Source: JADJYF01 sp965278995
Lineage (GTDB): Bacteria > Pseudomonadota > Gammaproteobacteria > Ga0077536
NCBI GenBank assembly: GCA_965278995.1
Contig: OZ257136.1
Coordinates: 2,790,001 to 2,854,000 of the forward strand
DNA length: 64,000 bases
Direction of reading: 5' to 3'
Each line of letters opens with the position of its first letter. The first letter of the stretch is position 1. Below are positions 35,926 through 44,840 of this stretch, one piece after another. Both the position numbers and the translations under genes were made by a program. The notes under the pieces are model-generated. The model was not told the origin of the DNA and searched no databases. It was given only the letters and a program-made list of their open reading frames with translations.

Positions 35926-35939
35926 GTCATTGCAATGAC
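35926..35939. promoter_or_regulatory. 14-bp perfect palindrome upstream of cupin operon
   Basis: GTCATTGCAATGAC is its own reverse complement. Partly repeated to its left is TTGTAATGGTC, so the region contains near-direct repeats of ATTGNAATG. It lies 42-55 bases upstream of the cupin start codon and is a good candidate operator. Confidence 0.5.
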
Positions 35940-36165
35940 GATGGCGCGTTCGATGCCGTCTCCAATGGCGTCGTCGAACGGCGGCGATTACCGAATAAAG
36001 CCGGGAATCTGTCAACAATACTTACACCTTGTTCAGCCGCGTCTGTATCTATACGTAATAGGAGTTGTCGAAATTCGCTCGGACCGTCATGCGCGTAATG
36101 TCGAGGACTTTTACAATGCGTAAGCGACATGACAAACATGTTGCGATGATTGCGGCCAGATGGGT

Positions 36166-36195
36166 TGTCCGGGCCCGCTATATCGGGCAGTGACA
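36166..36195 (+). promoter_or_regulatory. 30-bp dyad upstream of the PEP-CTERM gene, candidate activator site
   Basis: Symmetric TGTC-N3-GCCCG-N6-CGGGC-N3-GACA: nine paired bases per arm in identical spacing. Centre is about 78 bases upstream of the predicted transcript start, typical for an enhancer-binding protein site. Confidence 0.45.
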
Positions 36196-36231
36196 CGCGT
36201 AAGGCGCTGATCGTTAAGGCTGATGGAATTC

Positions 36232-36247
36232 TGGCCCAGATCGTGCC
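36232..36247 (+). promoter_or_regulatory. Sigma-54-like promoter for the PEP-CTERM gene
   Basis: TGGCCCAGATCGTGCC keeps the invariant GG and GC with exactly 10 bases between and matches 9 of 12 informative consensus positions. It predicts a start near 36258 and a 40-base leader before the ATG at 36298. PEP-CTERM genes in several proteobacteria are under sigma-54/PrsR control, which makes the weak match credible. Confidence 0.35.
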
Positions 36248-36297
36248 GCACGTTCCGGACTGGCATGATCATCGAATTCTGTCTGCAGCTGGAGAAT

Positions 36298-36915
36298 ATG
36301 AAACCTATGAAGCGCAAATTCCTCGCAACGCTGGTCGCCGGCCTGCTCGGCGGGTCGATGGCAGCCAACGCTACACCGATATTGACTTCGCTGGGTGGCG
36401 ATTCCTATCAGGTCAGTTTCGATGCACTCTCGTTCAATGTGAACACCACCGGTGAGTTCGCATCGATTGTGTTCGAAAATTTCTATGCGTCAGTCCAGCC
36501 GAGTTGCGGCACTTACCAGTCGGGTACGGTAGAGTCGAGTTTGAACGGTGGTGGCATCGTGGCGCTGACCGGCAATTCCTGCGCTGGCGCTTACGACTTC
36601 CTGAATGACGTCGATGGCGACGACCTGCTGGTGACGGTCTTTTCCAGCGCGCTCTCTACCTACGGGACGGTCACGGCCGGCGATACCCTGGTGCTGTCCA
36701 GCCTGGACTACACTTTCAGTTTGCCGGGGCTGAGCATCGCTGCAAATACAGGCCCGTTCGAGGCCTTCCTGGTCAACAACAACTTCCAGCGAATTTCGGA
36801 CATCGTGCTGACGGAGACGACGGCGCCTGTGCCGGAGCCGGCTACCGTCGCGCTGGTCGGCCTCGGTTTGTTCGGGCTCGGTTACAGCCAGAGGCGGAAA
36901 TCAAGCTCACATTGA
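36298..36915 (+). CDS. PEP-CTERM domain exported protein
   Basis: Encodes 205 residues. ATG 36298 chosen because MKPMKRKFLATLVAGLLGGSMAANA makes a signal peptide (cleavage near residue 25); the next ATG at 36307 is also possible. The ~150-residue mature part is beta-rich, Ser/Thr/Gly-rich and has one Cys pair (PSCGTY and NSCAGAY). The C-terminal sorting signal is PVPEPATVALVGLGLFGLGYSQRRK: PEP, hydrophobic helix, Arg-rich tail. Such proteins are anchored, then cleaved by exosortase EpsH at the cell surface and often join the biofilm matrix. Exosortase genes are not in the window. A strong terminator follows. Confidence 0.9.
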   Translation: MKPMKRKFLATLVAGLLGGSMAANATPILTSLGGDSYQVSFDALSFNVNTTGEFASIVFENFYASVQPSCGTYQSGTVESSLNGGGIVALTGNSCAGAYDFLNDVDGDDLLVTVFSSALSTYGTVTAGDTLVLSSLDYTFSLPGLSIAANTGPFEAFLVNNNFQRISDIVLTETTAPVPEPATVALVGLGLFGLGYSQRRKSSSH

Positions 36916-36947
36916 GCCGCTTGCGTCTTTCTTAGTCGTGTTGAACA

Positions 36948-36976
36948 AGCCAGGCTCAGACCTGGCTTTTTCTTTG
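36948..36976 (+). terminator. Rho-independent terminator after the PEP-CTERM gene
   Basis: Stem AGCCAGG / CCTGGCT (7 bp) with loop CTCAGA, followed directly by a T-rich run TTTTTCTTT. It ends the PEP-CTERM transcript 33 bases after the stop codon and insulates the methyltransferase gene. Confidence 0.85.
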
Positions 36977-37132
36977 GCGCCGTCATTTCCAGCTCGCTGT
37001 GGCCATAGAATGCGATTCGTCCAGAACCGCCCGCTCAGGATCAACCGAGCAGGGGCACTTACAGACGCCGCGGACGCGCTTGTGAGCCGCCGAGCACCGG
37101 CTAAAGACCCTAGTCAAAACGAGGATAGATTA

Positions 37133-37930
37133 ATGAACGATGCCATTGCAAAAATGAAAGAGGTCGCCCGCGAAGGCTGGGCCACTTTCACGCCCTTTGA
37201 AATGTTGACCGGCACCGTCGCGCCGCTGCTCGTGCGATTCGCGGCTGTGAACGCGACGCAGCGGGTATTGGATGTCGGCTGCGGTACCGGTGTCGTGGCG
37301 CTCGCCGCAGCACGGTGCGGGGCGATGGTCACCGGTGCGGATTTGACGCCCGCCCTGCTCGCCAACGCGCGTCGCAACGCCGAGCTCGCCGGGCTTCGCA
37401 TCGATTTCGTAGAGGCGGATGTCGAAGCGTTGCCTTTCGACGATGCGTCCTTCGATGTGGTCCTGAGCCAGTTCGGTCACATGTTCGGCCCGCGCCCAGC
37501 CATCGCCACTGCCGAGATGCTGCGGGTCCTCAAGCCCGGTGGGACCATCGCTTTTTCGACCTGGCCGCCAGAGCTGTATACCGGACGCATGTTCACACTC
37601 GTCGGCCGCTACCTGCCGCCCCCGCCCGAGGGTGCGCGTTCGCCCGTCGAGTGGGGTGACCCGGCTATCGTACGCGAACGCCTTGGCGCCGCAGTCAGCG
37701 ATCTACGCTTCGATCGCGCCTGCCTGAAGTTTCCCGCCTTGAGTCCGGCCCACGCGCGCCTGTTCATGGAAAGCAACGCCGCACCGGTATTGCGCGTCGT
37801 TGAGACGCTGTCCGGTGATGCGGCACGCCTGGCGAATTTTCGTCGCGACTATGAAAAACTCGCGAGCCAGTATTTTCACGACAATTTCGTGCGCCAGGAT
37901 TTTCTGATGTCGCGGGCAATCAAGAACTGA
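37133..37930 (+). CDS. Class I SAM-dependent methyltransferase
   Basis: Encodes 265 residues; ATG 37133 with GAGG eight bases upstream. Motif I VLDVGCGTGVVALAAARCGA, acidic residue D in TGADLTPALLANARRNAELAGL, motif II/III VEADVEALPFDDASFDVVLSQFGHMF and LRVLKPGGTIAFSTWPPE. It belongs to the UbiE/MenG-like Methyltransf_11 group. Small-molecule methylation in the cytoplasm is likely; the substrate is unknown. It sits 50 bases upstream of the sulfurtransferase, possibly in one transcript. Confidence 0.92.
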   Translation: MNDAIAKMKEVAREGWATFTPFEMLTGTVAPLLVRFAAVNATQRVLDVGCGTGVVALAAARCGAMVTGADLTPALLANARRNAELAGLRIDFVEADVEALPFDDASFDVVLSQFGHMFGPRPAIATAEMLRVLKPGGTIAFSTWPPELYTGRMFTLVGRYLPPPPEGARSPVEWGDPAIVRERLGAAVSDLRFDRACLKFPALSPAHARLFMESNAAPVLRVVETLSGDAARLANFRRDYEKLASQYFHDNFVRQDFLMSRAIKN

Positions 37931-37980
37931 ATAACCTGCCACACTCGCGCGCACTGCACCTCAAGTCCAGGAGACCCGTC

Positions 37981-38856
37981 ATGTTCGACCTCGCCGGCCC
38001 ACTGATCGACACCGCCACCCTCGCCGAGTATATCGACGATCCGGCGCTGCGCCTGTACGACACCAGCGTATTCCTGACCCCCAGACCGGACGGTCAGGGC
38101 TATCTGGCCGAAAGCGGGTATACGCAGTGGCAGACGGCGCATCTGCCCGGCGCTGGGTTCCTCGACGTGATCAAGGCGCTATCGGATACCAATTCCGAAC
38201 TGCCGTTCATGATGCCGGACCCAACCCGTTTCGCTGCCGCGATGGGCGCCGCCGGTGTGGGCGACGACAGTACGGTCGTGCTCTACAACAAGGGTTTCCC
38301 GATGTGGTCGACCCGCGTGTGGTGGATGCTGAAATCTATCGGGTTCGAACGCGCCGCCGTTCTCGATGGTGGCTATGAGAAGTGGCAGCGTGAAGGGCGG
38401 AGCCTCACGGCCGACGTACGGCCTTATCCGGCCGCGCACTTGAGCGTGCGGCCACGGCCTGATCTGTGGGCAGACAAGGCGGCAATGCAATCTGTCATGA
38501 CGCACGGCGATGCGGTGACGCTGAACGCGCTCGCCCCGGCGGTCTACAGCGGCGAGAAGAACCAGTACGGGCGCCCCGGCCACCTGCCTGGCACGCACAA
38601 CGTCTACTACGGGTCGCTCATCGATCCGTCGGATGGAACTTTCCTCCCTTCCTCCGCGCTCGCACCGCTATTCGAGGCAAGTCGAGCGCTCGCAGCCGAG
38701 CGGGTCGTGTGTTATTGCGGTGGCGGCATTTCGGCGACCATGGACGCACTCGCGCTCGAACTGTGCGGGCAGCGCGCAGTAGCGATCTACGACGGTTCGA
38801 TGTCCGAGTGGGTACGCGACCCGGCGCTCCCGCTGACGCTCGGGTCGCAACCGTAA
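37981..38856 (+). CDS. Sulfurtransferase, two rhodanese domains (SseA-like)
   Basis: Encodes 291 residues. N-terminal inactive rhodanese ~13-140 (LYNKGFPMWSTRVWWMLKSIGFERAAVLDGGYEKW) and C-terminal catalytic rhodanese ~165-285 with C246 in the loop CGGGISAT. That loop is close to the CGSGVTA loop of 3-mercaptopyruvate sulfurtransferase. It transfers sulfane sulfur to thiols or cyanide. Domain order and length match the family. No signal peptide. Confidence 0.93.
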   Translation: MFDLAGPLIDTATLAEYIDDPALRLYDTSVFLTPRPDGQGYLAESGYTQWQTAHLPGAGFLDVIKALSDTNSELPFMMPDPTRFAAAMGAAGVGDDSTVVLYNKGFPMWSTRVWWMLKSIGFERAAVLDGGYEKWQREGRSLTADVRPYPAAHLSVRPRPDLWADKAAMQSVMTHGDAVTLNALAPAVYSGEKNQYGRPGHLPGTHNVYYGSLIDPSDGTFLPSSALAPLFEASRALAAERVVCYCGGGISATMDALALELCGQRAVAIYDGSMSEWVRDPALPLTLGSQP

Positions 38857-38872
38857 GCGCAACTAACGCGCG

Positions 38873-39757
38873 CTATGGATTGTTCGCGAGGAAGCGCAGC
38901 AGTTCGCGCGCCAGGTAGGCCGGCTGCTCCTCCGGGATCCAGTGCCCGGCATCTTCAACAACACCGCCTTCGACGTAGCTCGCCATGCGTTGGCAGGATT
39001 CCAGCACCTCGATGCCACGTCCCCAGCCCGCGGCGCCGCCGAGCGCGAGCACCGGCATCTCAAGCGGCCCGCGTGCACGCAGCGCCGCATGCAATTCGAC
39101 GTCGCGCGGAATGTTGCGGTAGTACTCGAAACCGGCACGTAGCGCCGCCGGATCGCTATAGCTTCGCAGGTACTCGCGCTGCGCTTCGACACTGATGGCC
39201 TCAGGACTCGCACCATAGGTGCGATAGAACCAACCGAGATAGAGCGCCTCGCGCCCGGCAACCAGCGCTTCGGGCAGGTCCGGCGTCTGATGAAATGCGT
39301 GATGCCAGCGTCGCCCGCCCTGGCTGATGTTCGCGCTGCCATCGCCCGGGATCGCGACGTCGATGATCGCCAGATGGGTCACCGCCTCGGGATGGCTCGC
39401 AGCCAGCGCATAGGCCACAGGCCCACCCCAGTCGTGCCCGACCACAGCAAAGTGCGAATAGCCGAGTTCCGTGACCATCAAGTCCCATACGTCGCCAGCG
39501 AGAGTAACCGTGTCGTAGCCGCTCACCGGGCGCGAGGAATCGCCGAGGCCGCGGAGATCAGGTGCAATCAGCCGATGCGCGTGGGCTAGCTGCGGCATGA
39601 CCTCGCGCCATTCGAACCAGGTCTGCGGCCAGCCGTGCAGCAGGACTAATGGCGTGCCGGCGCCCAGTGTGACGTAGTGCATGCGCAGTGCCGGCAGCAC
39701 CGCGTGGTGATGCTCGAACGCGGGCAAGCCGATACTGCGTTCGCCGCTGTCGCTCAC
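38873..39757 (-). CDS. Alpha/beta hydrolase, epoxide hydrolase / dehalogenase-like
   Basis: Encodes 294 residues. Oxyanion-hole HGWPQ (41-45), nucleophile D109 in GHDWGG and terminal catalytic His in DAGHWIPEEQPAYLARELLRFL. The Asp nucleophile separates it from serine esterases and matches soluble epoxide hydrolases, haloalkane and fluoroacetate dehalogenases. HGWPQTWFEWREVMPQLAHAHRLIAPDLRGLGDSSRP is typical of the epoxide-hydrolase branch. Convergent with the sulfurtransferase, 16 bases apart. Lies 94 bases after the LuxR gene on the same strand. Confidence 0.93.
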   Translation of the reverse strand: MSDSGERSIGLPAFEHHHAVLPALRMHYVTLGAGTPLVLLHGWPQTWFEWREVMPQLAHAHRLIAPDLRGLGDSSRPVSGYDTVTLAGDVWDLMVTELGYSHFAVVGHDWGGPVAYALAASHPEAVTHLAIIDVAIPGDGSANISQGGRRWHHAFHQTPDLPEALVAGREALYLGWFYRTYGASPEAISVEAQREYLRSYSDPAALRAGFEYYRNIPRDVELHAALRARGPLEMPVLALGGAAGWGRGIEVLESCQRMASYVEGGVVEDAGHWIPEEQPAYLARELLRFLANNP

Positions 39758-39851
39758 GCCGCGACCGCCTCAACTTCCGTCGAGTAACTGGTGGTGCTCT
39801 CGCTCACGTCTGCCATCACTGTAGTGTGCACGAAGTTGATGCTAGTGGGTT

Positions 39852-42515
39852 TCAGCGCGAGTCGCCCGCTCGATGATACGCGACCGCCTGCACCCGGTTA
39901 TGCGCTTTCAATTTGCGATAGATATTACGCAAATGAAATTTGACAGTCGCTTCACTCAAGCCAATCTGGTGCGCTATCACTTTGTTCGGTCGGCCGCTGG
40001 CGAGCAGGGCCATGATTTCGCGTTCGCGTTGGGTCAGCGTATCGGCGTCGGAGCCGATGGCGGCAATGGCCGTAACCGGCATGGCCTGAGCCTCTCGGTG
40101 GCGGGGTAGCGCGATCCCCTCCTCCTCGAACAACTGAATTGAGCAGGAACCATCGAATGCACTTGCCGCGTGCTCGACGAATTGATCATGCGCCGCGACA
40201 TCTCCAGCCGCGTGCGCCGCGCTTGCGCGCAGAAGCAGCAATGTCGTTCGCGCCCGCGGTACTTCGATTCGGAGCAGCTCTGCATCGAGCTGCTCGATTA
40301 TCTGGCGTGCGCGCTCGAGTTGCGCATTGCGGATCGCCAATCGAACGCCCAAGACGCCAGCCTGAAATCGCTCCCGCCAGGTGAAATAGTCAGGGTCGTC
40401 ACGCGCGTCCGGACAGAAGCGCAATTCCGGCGGCAAATCGAGTTCGATACCTTTAGACATTGAGAATGCGATACGGTGAAAATCCAGATGCCAGCCCAGG
40501 CGCGGCAGATCGCGGGCAGCAGCAAGGCGCTGGCCGCGGATCAATATCGAAGCCACCGTATTCGTCTCGCCACGTGCTGCCGCGATACGCGCGGAAGTGA
40601 CATGCGCGAGCAGCTGCGCTTCGAACCAGCCTTCGTTCGCATCAAGCCCGTCGAGCGAGTTCTGCAGCAATATCGCCGCGGCACCCACCTGGCCGAGATC
40701 GCACAGCAGCCAGCTCTCGAACACTCGACACAGCCACTGCAGCCGACCGTCCGCCGGAAAGAACAGTCGTTGCAATCGGCTGACCAGCCTGGCTTCGGCC
40801 AGCGCTTCGTCCAGCCGGTTCTGCCAGAAGCGAATGATGATTCGATGCAGATGCATGAACAAGCTGCCGTACAAGCCACCATCGGCGGTGAATTCACTGA
40901 TGGCGTGCTCGGCATCGCCGTCGGCTGCGCTGAACTCTGCGCGTTCATAACGCATCCAGCACAGCAGGTTGCTGATGAAGCCCTGATACAGGTGATCCTC
41001 GGTCGTCAATTGTTCAGCGGCACGGCCGAGCGCCAGTTCGCGGTCCAACGGCAATCGCCGATCGGAGTAGGCCGCGAGCAGCGTTCCTGCCACCAGACTC
41101 TCGCGCTTGACAAGACCTGTCTCCGGGTCCGTGGCGCTGCTGAGGCCGCCCTCCTGTTGCGTGCCAATACGCCCGGCTAGAGCGCTCGCCTCCTCGGTCA
41201 AGCCTTGTTGGGTCAACAACAACACTTGCGACCACTGAACCAGGGCACCCTCATCGGAGACCACGCTCTGCATCTGCTCCATGGCGGCACGCAGGACCGG
41301 CACGCCAAAACGCAAAACCATTGAAGACCCGCCAATTTTCCGGAACAACTGTGAAGTACCCGCCGCGTCGTCAGCTGCCATCGCGTGCAACAGCGCTTCG
41401 TGCAGAAAGCCGCGCGCGGCAAACCAGTTCTCGGCACGGCGATGCAGTTCGCGGCGCTCGTCGTCGCTCATCCACTGCAATTGCGCACGCAGGCTCGCAT
41501 GGAACATCACGGGAAACTGGAACAGACCCGTGCGCGAATCGACGATGAGCAGATTCTCTTCGCGGTGCAATCGTTCCAGTTCGGCGCCGATGTCGCGCCC
41601 GACGATCGCGCGCGCCAGCGATGCATCGAACCGTTCGACAATGACCAGGCGGCTGACAACGAGTCGAAGGTCTCGTGGCAGCGAGTCGAATATCTGCTCA
41701 CGGTAAAAGTCGTCCAGACTTTCCGTCCACGGCAACACCGCTGGCGGCTGCTCGATAGCTGCCCGTGCAAAACTCAAGGCGACAGCAACGCCGTCAGTGC
41801 GGGCACGCAGACCGCGGAGATAGCCGGCGGGCACAAGCGCATCGAACAGCGATTCGATCTCGGTGAGCGAAAAGCGCAGGTCGTGGGAACCTATCTCCAT
41901 CAGCAAACCGGCAGCGCGCAGCCGGGCCAATGGCAGCGGCGGTCGACGCTGGGCGGTAGCGACAATCTGCAACTTGTCGGCATACAGCAATAGTGCTTCG
42001 ATCATTGCCGTGCCAGCGCTCGCCGCCAGGTCGTCGACACCATCGATCAACAGGCAGGCCTGCGGAGCCGCAGTATGCATCGCTGCGACGAGTGTTCGTG
42101 CGGCCGCGACGGCGTCAACGTCGATTTGCTCGTGTGCTGCCTGGACCGCCGCCGGATCGAAATCGAAACCCGCTTGCTGCAGCGCATGGACGAGATACGG
42201 AAAAACGGCGCCGGGCGCCTGGTCGCCACGATCGACCGACAACCATCCCGTCGGGCGCTGGCGTTCGTTGAGTCGCTGTTGCCACTGCGCGAGCAGGACC
42301 GATTTGCCATATCCCGCGGGTGCCCGGATCAGCACCAACCGGGCGCTGGCATGACGCTCGATCTCGCATAGCAGTCTCTCCCGCTGCAGCAGCCGCACAG
42401 CTATCGGAGGTGCGCGAAATTTCGCTTCGATCAGGGCCGATGCACGAGTCAAGCGTTGATACACCTGCTGGGTAGTGCTCACACTATCACCGCCCGGCGT
42501 CCTCGACGCCAGCAT
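39852..42515 (-). CDS. MalT-like LuxR-family regulator (LAL type)
   Basis: Encodes 887 residues. NTPase: Walker A APAGYGKS (65-72), Walker B-like ACLLIDGVDDLAAS. Central winged-helix and TPR-like superhelix, then a LuxR HTH in the last ~65 residues (LTQREREIMALLASGRPNKVIAHQIGLS, then ATVKFHLRNIYRKLKAHNRVQA). The ATG lies three bases after the stop of the molybdenum hydroxylase large subunit, so it is probably the last gene of that operon and its own activator. Inducer unknown. It resembles the regulator at the left window edge. Confidence 0.94.
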   Translation of the reverse strand: MLASRTPGGDSVSTTQQVYQRLTRASALIEAKFRAPPIAVRLLQRERLLCEIERHASARLVLIRAPAGYGKSVLLAQWQQRLNERQRPTGWLSVDRGDQAPGAVFPYLVHALQQAGFDFDPAAVQAAHEQIDVDAVAAARTLVAAMHTAAPQACLLIDGVDDLAASAGTAMIEALLLYADKLQIVATAQRRPPLPLARLRAAGLLMEIGSHDLRFSLTEIESLFDALVPAGYLRGLRARTDGVAVALSFARAAIEQPPAVLPWTESLDDFYREQIFDSLPRDLRLVVSRLVIVERFDASLARAIVGRDIGAELERLHREENLLIVDSRTGLFQFPVMFHASLRAQLQWMSDDERRELHRRAENWFAARGFLHEALLHAMAADDAAGTSQLFRKIGGSSMVLRFGVPVLRAAMEQMQSVVSDEGALVQWSQVLLLTQQGLTEEASALAGRIGTQQEGGLSSATDPETGLVKRESLVAGTLLAAYSDRRLPLDRELALGRAAEQLTTEDHLYQGFISNLLCWMRYERAEFSAADGDAEHAISEFTADGGLYGSLFMHLHRIIIRFWQNRLDEALAEARLVSRLQRLFFPADGRLQWLCRVFESWLLCDLGQVGAAAILLQNSLDGLDANEGWFEAQLLAHVTSARIAAARGETNTVASILIRGQRLAAARDLPRLGWHLDFHRIAFSMSKGIELDLPPELRFCPDARDDPDYFTWRERFQAGVLGVRLAIRNAQLERARQIIEQLDAELLRIEVPRARTTLLLLRASAAHAAGDVAAHDQFVEHAASAFDGSCSIQLFEEEGIALPRHREAQAMPVTAIAAIGSDADTLTQREREIMALLASGRPNKVIAHQIGLSEATVKFHLRNIYRKLKAHNRVQAVAYHRAGDSR

Positions 42516-42518
42516 CCG

Positions 42519-44840
42519 CTAACACCAGGAGCGGATGCGGTCCGGCGTCAACGGCAGACGATTGTCGATGGCTACGCTCCCCAGCGCGTTCTGCACGGCA
42601 TTGGCAATCGCGGCAGGTAGCGGGATAACACCGCTCTCGCCGACACCTTTGGCGCCCGTCGCCGAGTACGGTGTCGGCGTTTCCAGGTGCAGCAGTTCGA
42701 TGGGCGGCAAATCGGCGGCGAGCGGGACGGGATAATCGAACAGCGAGCGGACCAGCGGGCGTCCCTGCGCGTCGAAACGCAGTTCCTCGTAGAGCGTGCA
42801 GCCGATGCCCTGCGCGATGCCACCGATGACCTGGCCGGCAACCAGCGCCGGATTGATCTGCGTGCCGCAGTCGTGACCGAAAACGATGTGCTCGAGAGTC
42901 ACCAGGCCGGTGCGCGTATCCACGGTCAGATCCACCACCACGGCACCATAAGAGACCGCCAGATTCACCGGGTCGAAGACGAACTGGGTCTCCAACCCTG
43001 CCGCCATGCCGGCAGGCAGGCCGGCACCGCGATAAGCGAGGCGCGCCAGCGCGGCATACGCAATCGCGCGCTCAGGCTGAGCGCGAACCCGGACCTCGCC
43101 GTCGAACAGCACGACCTCGTCCAGCGCTGCGTTCAACAGATGTGCACCCAGCAGACGTAACTTCCCGGCCAGCTGGCGCGCTGCCAGCGCTACAGCCGAT
43201 CCGCCAACGCCGGCACCACGACTGCCACCACTGGCATAGGCGGTGTACGAGCAGGACTGCGTGTCGCCGTGCACGACAGCGATGTCCGTCGGGGCAAGCA
43301 GCAATTCGTCCGCGCAGATCTGCGCAAGGGCGATTTCCACGCCCTGCCCCATCGGCGTCTGACCGGTATGCACCGTGACATGGCCACTCGGTTCCATGCG
43401 CACCGAGGCGACATCGAAACCACCGGCGGCCACACCGATGGCATTGGTGATGACCGATGGTCCGAAGTTGGTGACTTCCATATAGAACGCAAGCCCGCGA
43501 CCTTTGCGCAGATGACCAGCGCCAGGTTGCGACGGCCGCGTCCATTGCGCACGCGTCGCGACCGCTTCCAGCAGCTCGACGTATCGGCCACTGTCCAGAC
43601 CGATGCCGGTGGCGGTAGCGCACGGCAAATCGTCGGGTGACGGCAGATTGCGGCGGCGGATTTCCAACGGGTCCAGCACCAGGCGTTGAGCTGCGATATC
43701 GAGCGTTCGTTCCATCGCAAAATTTGCTTCCGGCTGGCCGAATCCGCGATAAGCGCCCGTCGGTGTTTTGTTCGTCACCACGCCGCAGGCGTAAATATCG
43801 ATTGCGTCTACCCGGTACGGCCCGGTCAGGAGTGCACCGGTGATCCAGGCAGTGCCAATCGACGTGCGATAGGGCTCTGCGCCTTTGTCCAGCACGATGT
43901 TTCCGCGTACGGCAAGCAGCCGACCATCGCTGGTAAATCCTGCGGTCAGCGTCACGCCCTGATCACGACCATGAATGGAACTGACAAAAGCCTCGGTGCG
44001 CGTCTCCATCCAGCGCACGGACCGGCCGAGGCGTAACGCTGCATAAGCGACCAGAATTTCTTCGGGATACAGACAGGCTTTTTGACCGAAAGATCCGCCG
44101 ATATCCGGTGCGATAACCCGCACGCGATGTTCCGGCAGTCGCAAGCAGGTGGCGATACCTTCACGAACCTGATGCACCGACTGGGTCGGGCTCCAGACCG
44201 TCAGCGCGCCATCACGCGGGTCTACTGACGCGGCGACACCGCGAGGCTCCAAAGGCAGAGGATGCACGCGCCCACTGACAAAAGTATGGCTCACGACGAC
44301 GGCCGCCTCGGCGAGTGCCAGCTCCACTTCACCAACCTGCCAGTGACAGCGCGCGACGACATTGTCGGGCCAGTGCTCGTACAGTCGCGGCGCGTCCGGC
44401 GCCAGCGCGGCTTCCACGCTCATCACCAGCGGCAATGGCGTGTAGTCGACCGCGATGCAATCGCAGGCGGCGCGTGCCGCCGCTTCGGTGCGTGCCACCA
44501 CTGCAGCCACTGCGTCACCGACGTAACGCACGCGTTCGTCAGCCAACGGGCGCAGATTAGCCTCGCGCTGGCCTGGCAGCTGCCACAGATTGGGTGGCGG
44601 GACGAGATCCCGAACATCGGCACCGGTATACACCGCCAGTACATCTGGCGCGGCCAGCGCCGCCGTGACATCAACGCGATCGATACGCGCGTGGGCCTGG
44701 GGGCTGCGCAACAGGCACAACCAGACGGCATCTGGCAGCACATCGCCGATATAGCGCCCCTCACCACGCGCAAACGCCGCCGTGCGCGGTCGTCGGGTTT
44801 CGCGCCCGATATGCGCTGGCACTGCAACCGGTTCGATCAT
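42519..44840 (-). CDS. Molybdenum hydroxylase large subunit (xanthine dehydrogenase / CO dehydrogenase family)
   Basis: Encodes 773 residues. N-terminal ALD/XDH a/b hammerhead (ARGEGRYIGDV, AHARIDRVDVTAALAAPDVLAVYTG), then Mo-binding domains with GGSFGQKACLYPEEI, TGAYRGFGQPEANFAMER and the terminal active-site Glu in KGVGESGVIPLPAAIANAV. The AYRGFG loop lacks the Cys-Ser-Phe-Arg of form I CO dehydrogenase, so it is a form II-like or other carbon-nitrogen hydroxylase. The substrate is probably an aldehyde or N-heterocycle. It overlaps the small subunit gene by ATGA. Confidence 0.94.
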   Translation of the reverse strand: MIEPVAVPAHIGRETRRPRTAAFARGEGRYIGDVLPDAVWLCLLRSPQAHARIDRVDVTAALAAPDVLAVYTGADVRDLVPPPNLWQLPGQREANLRPLADERVRYVGDAVAAVVARTEAAARAACDCIAVDYTPLPLVMSVEAALAPDAPRLYEHWPDNVVARCHWQVGEVELALAEAAVVVSHTFVSGRVHPLPLEPRGVAASVDPRDGALTVWSPTQSVHQVREGIATCLRLPEHRVRVIAPDIGGSFGQKACLYPEEILVAYAALRLGRSVRWMETRTEAFVSSIHGRDQGVTLTAGFTSDGRLLAVRGNIVLDKGAEPYRTSIGTAWITGALLTGPYRVDAIDIYACGVVTNKTPTGAYRGFGQPEANFAMERTLDIAAQRLVLDPLEIRRRNLPSPDDLPCATATGIGLDSGRYVELLEAVATRAQWTRPSQPGAGHLRKGRGLAFYMEVTNFGPSVITNAIGVAAGGFDVASVRMEPSGHVTVHTGQTPMGQGVEIALAQICADELLLAPTDIAVVHGDTQSCSYTAYASGGSRGAGVGGSAVALAARQLAGKLRLLGAHLLNAALDEVVLFDGEVRVRAQPERAIAYAALARLAYRGAGLPAGMAAGLETQFVFDPVNLAVSYGAVVVDLTVDTRTGLVTLEHIVFGHDCGTQINPALVAGQVIGGIAQGIGCTLYEELRFDAQGRPLVRSLFDYPVPLAADLPPIELLHLETPTPYSATGAKGVGESGVIPLPAAIANAVQNALGSVAIDNRLPLTPDRIRSWC

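Larger units (their letters stand above)
35885..36297. other. Intergenic region with divergent promoter signals
   Basis: This 413-base region separates the cupin operon (minus) from the PEP-CTERM gene (plus). No plausible ORF. From left to right it holds the 14-bp palindrome at 35926-35939, an 8-bp palindrome AACATGTT at 36135-36142, the 30-bp dyad at 36166-36195 and a sigma-54-like element at 36232-36247. The rest is featureless. Confidence 0.6.
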
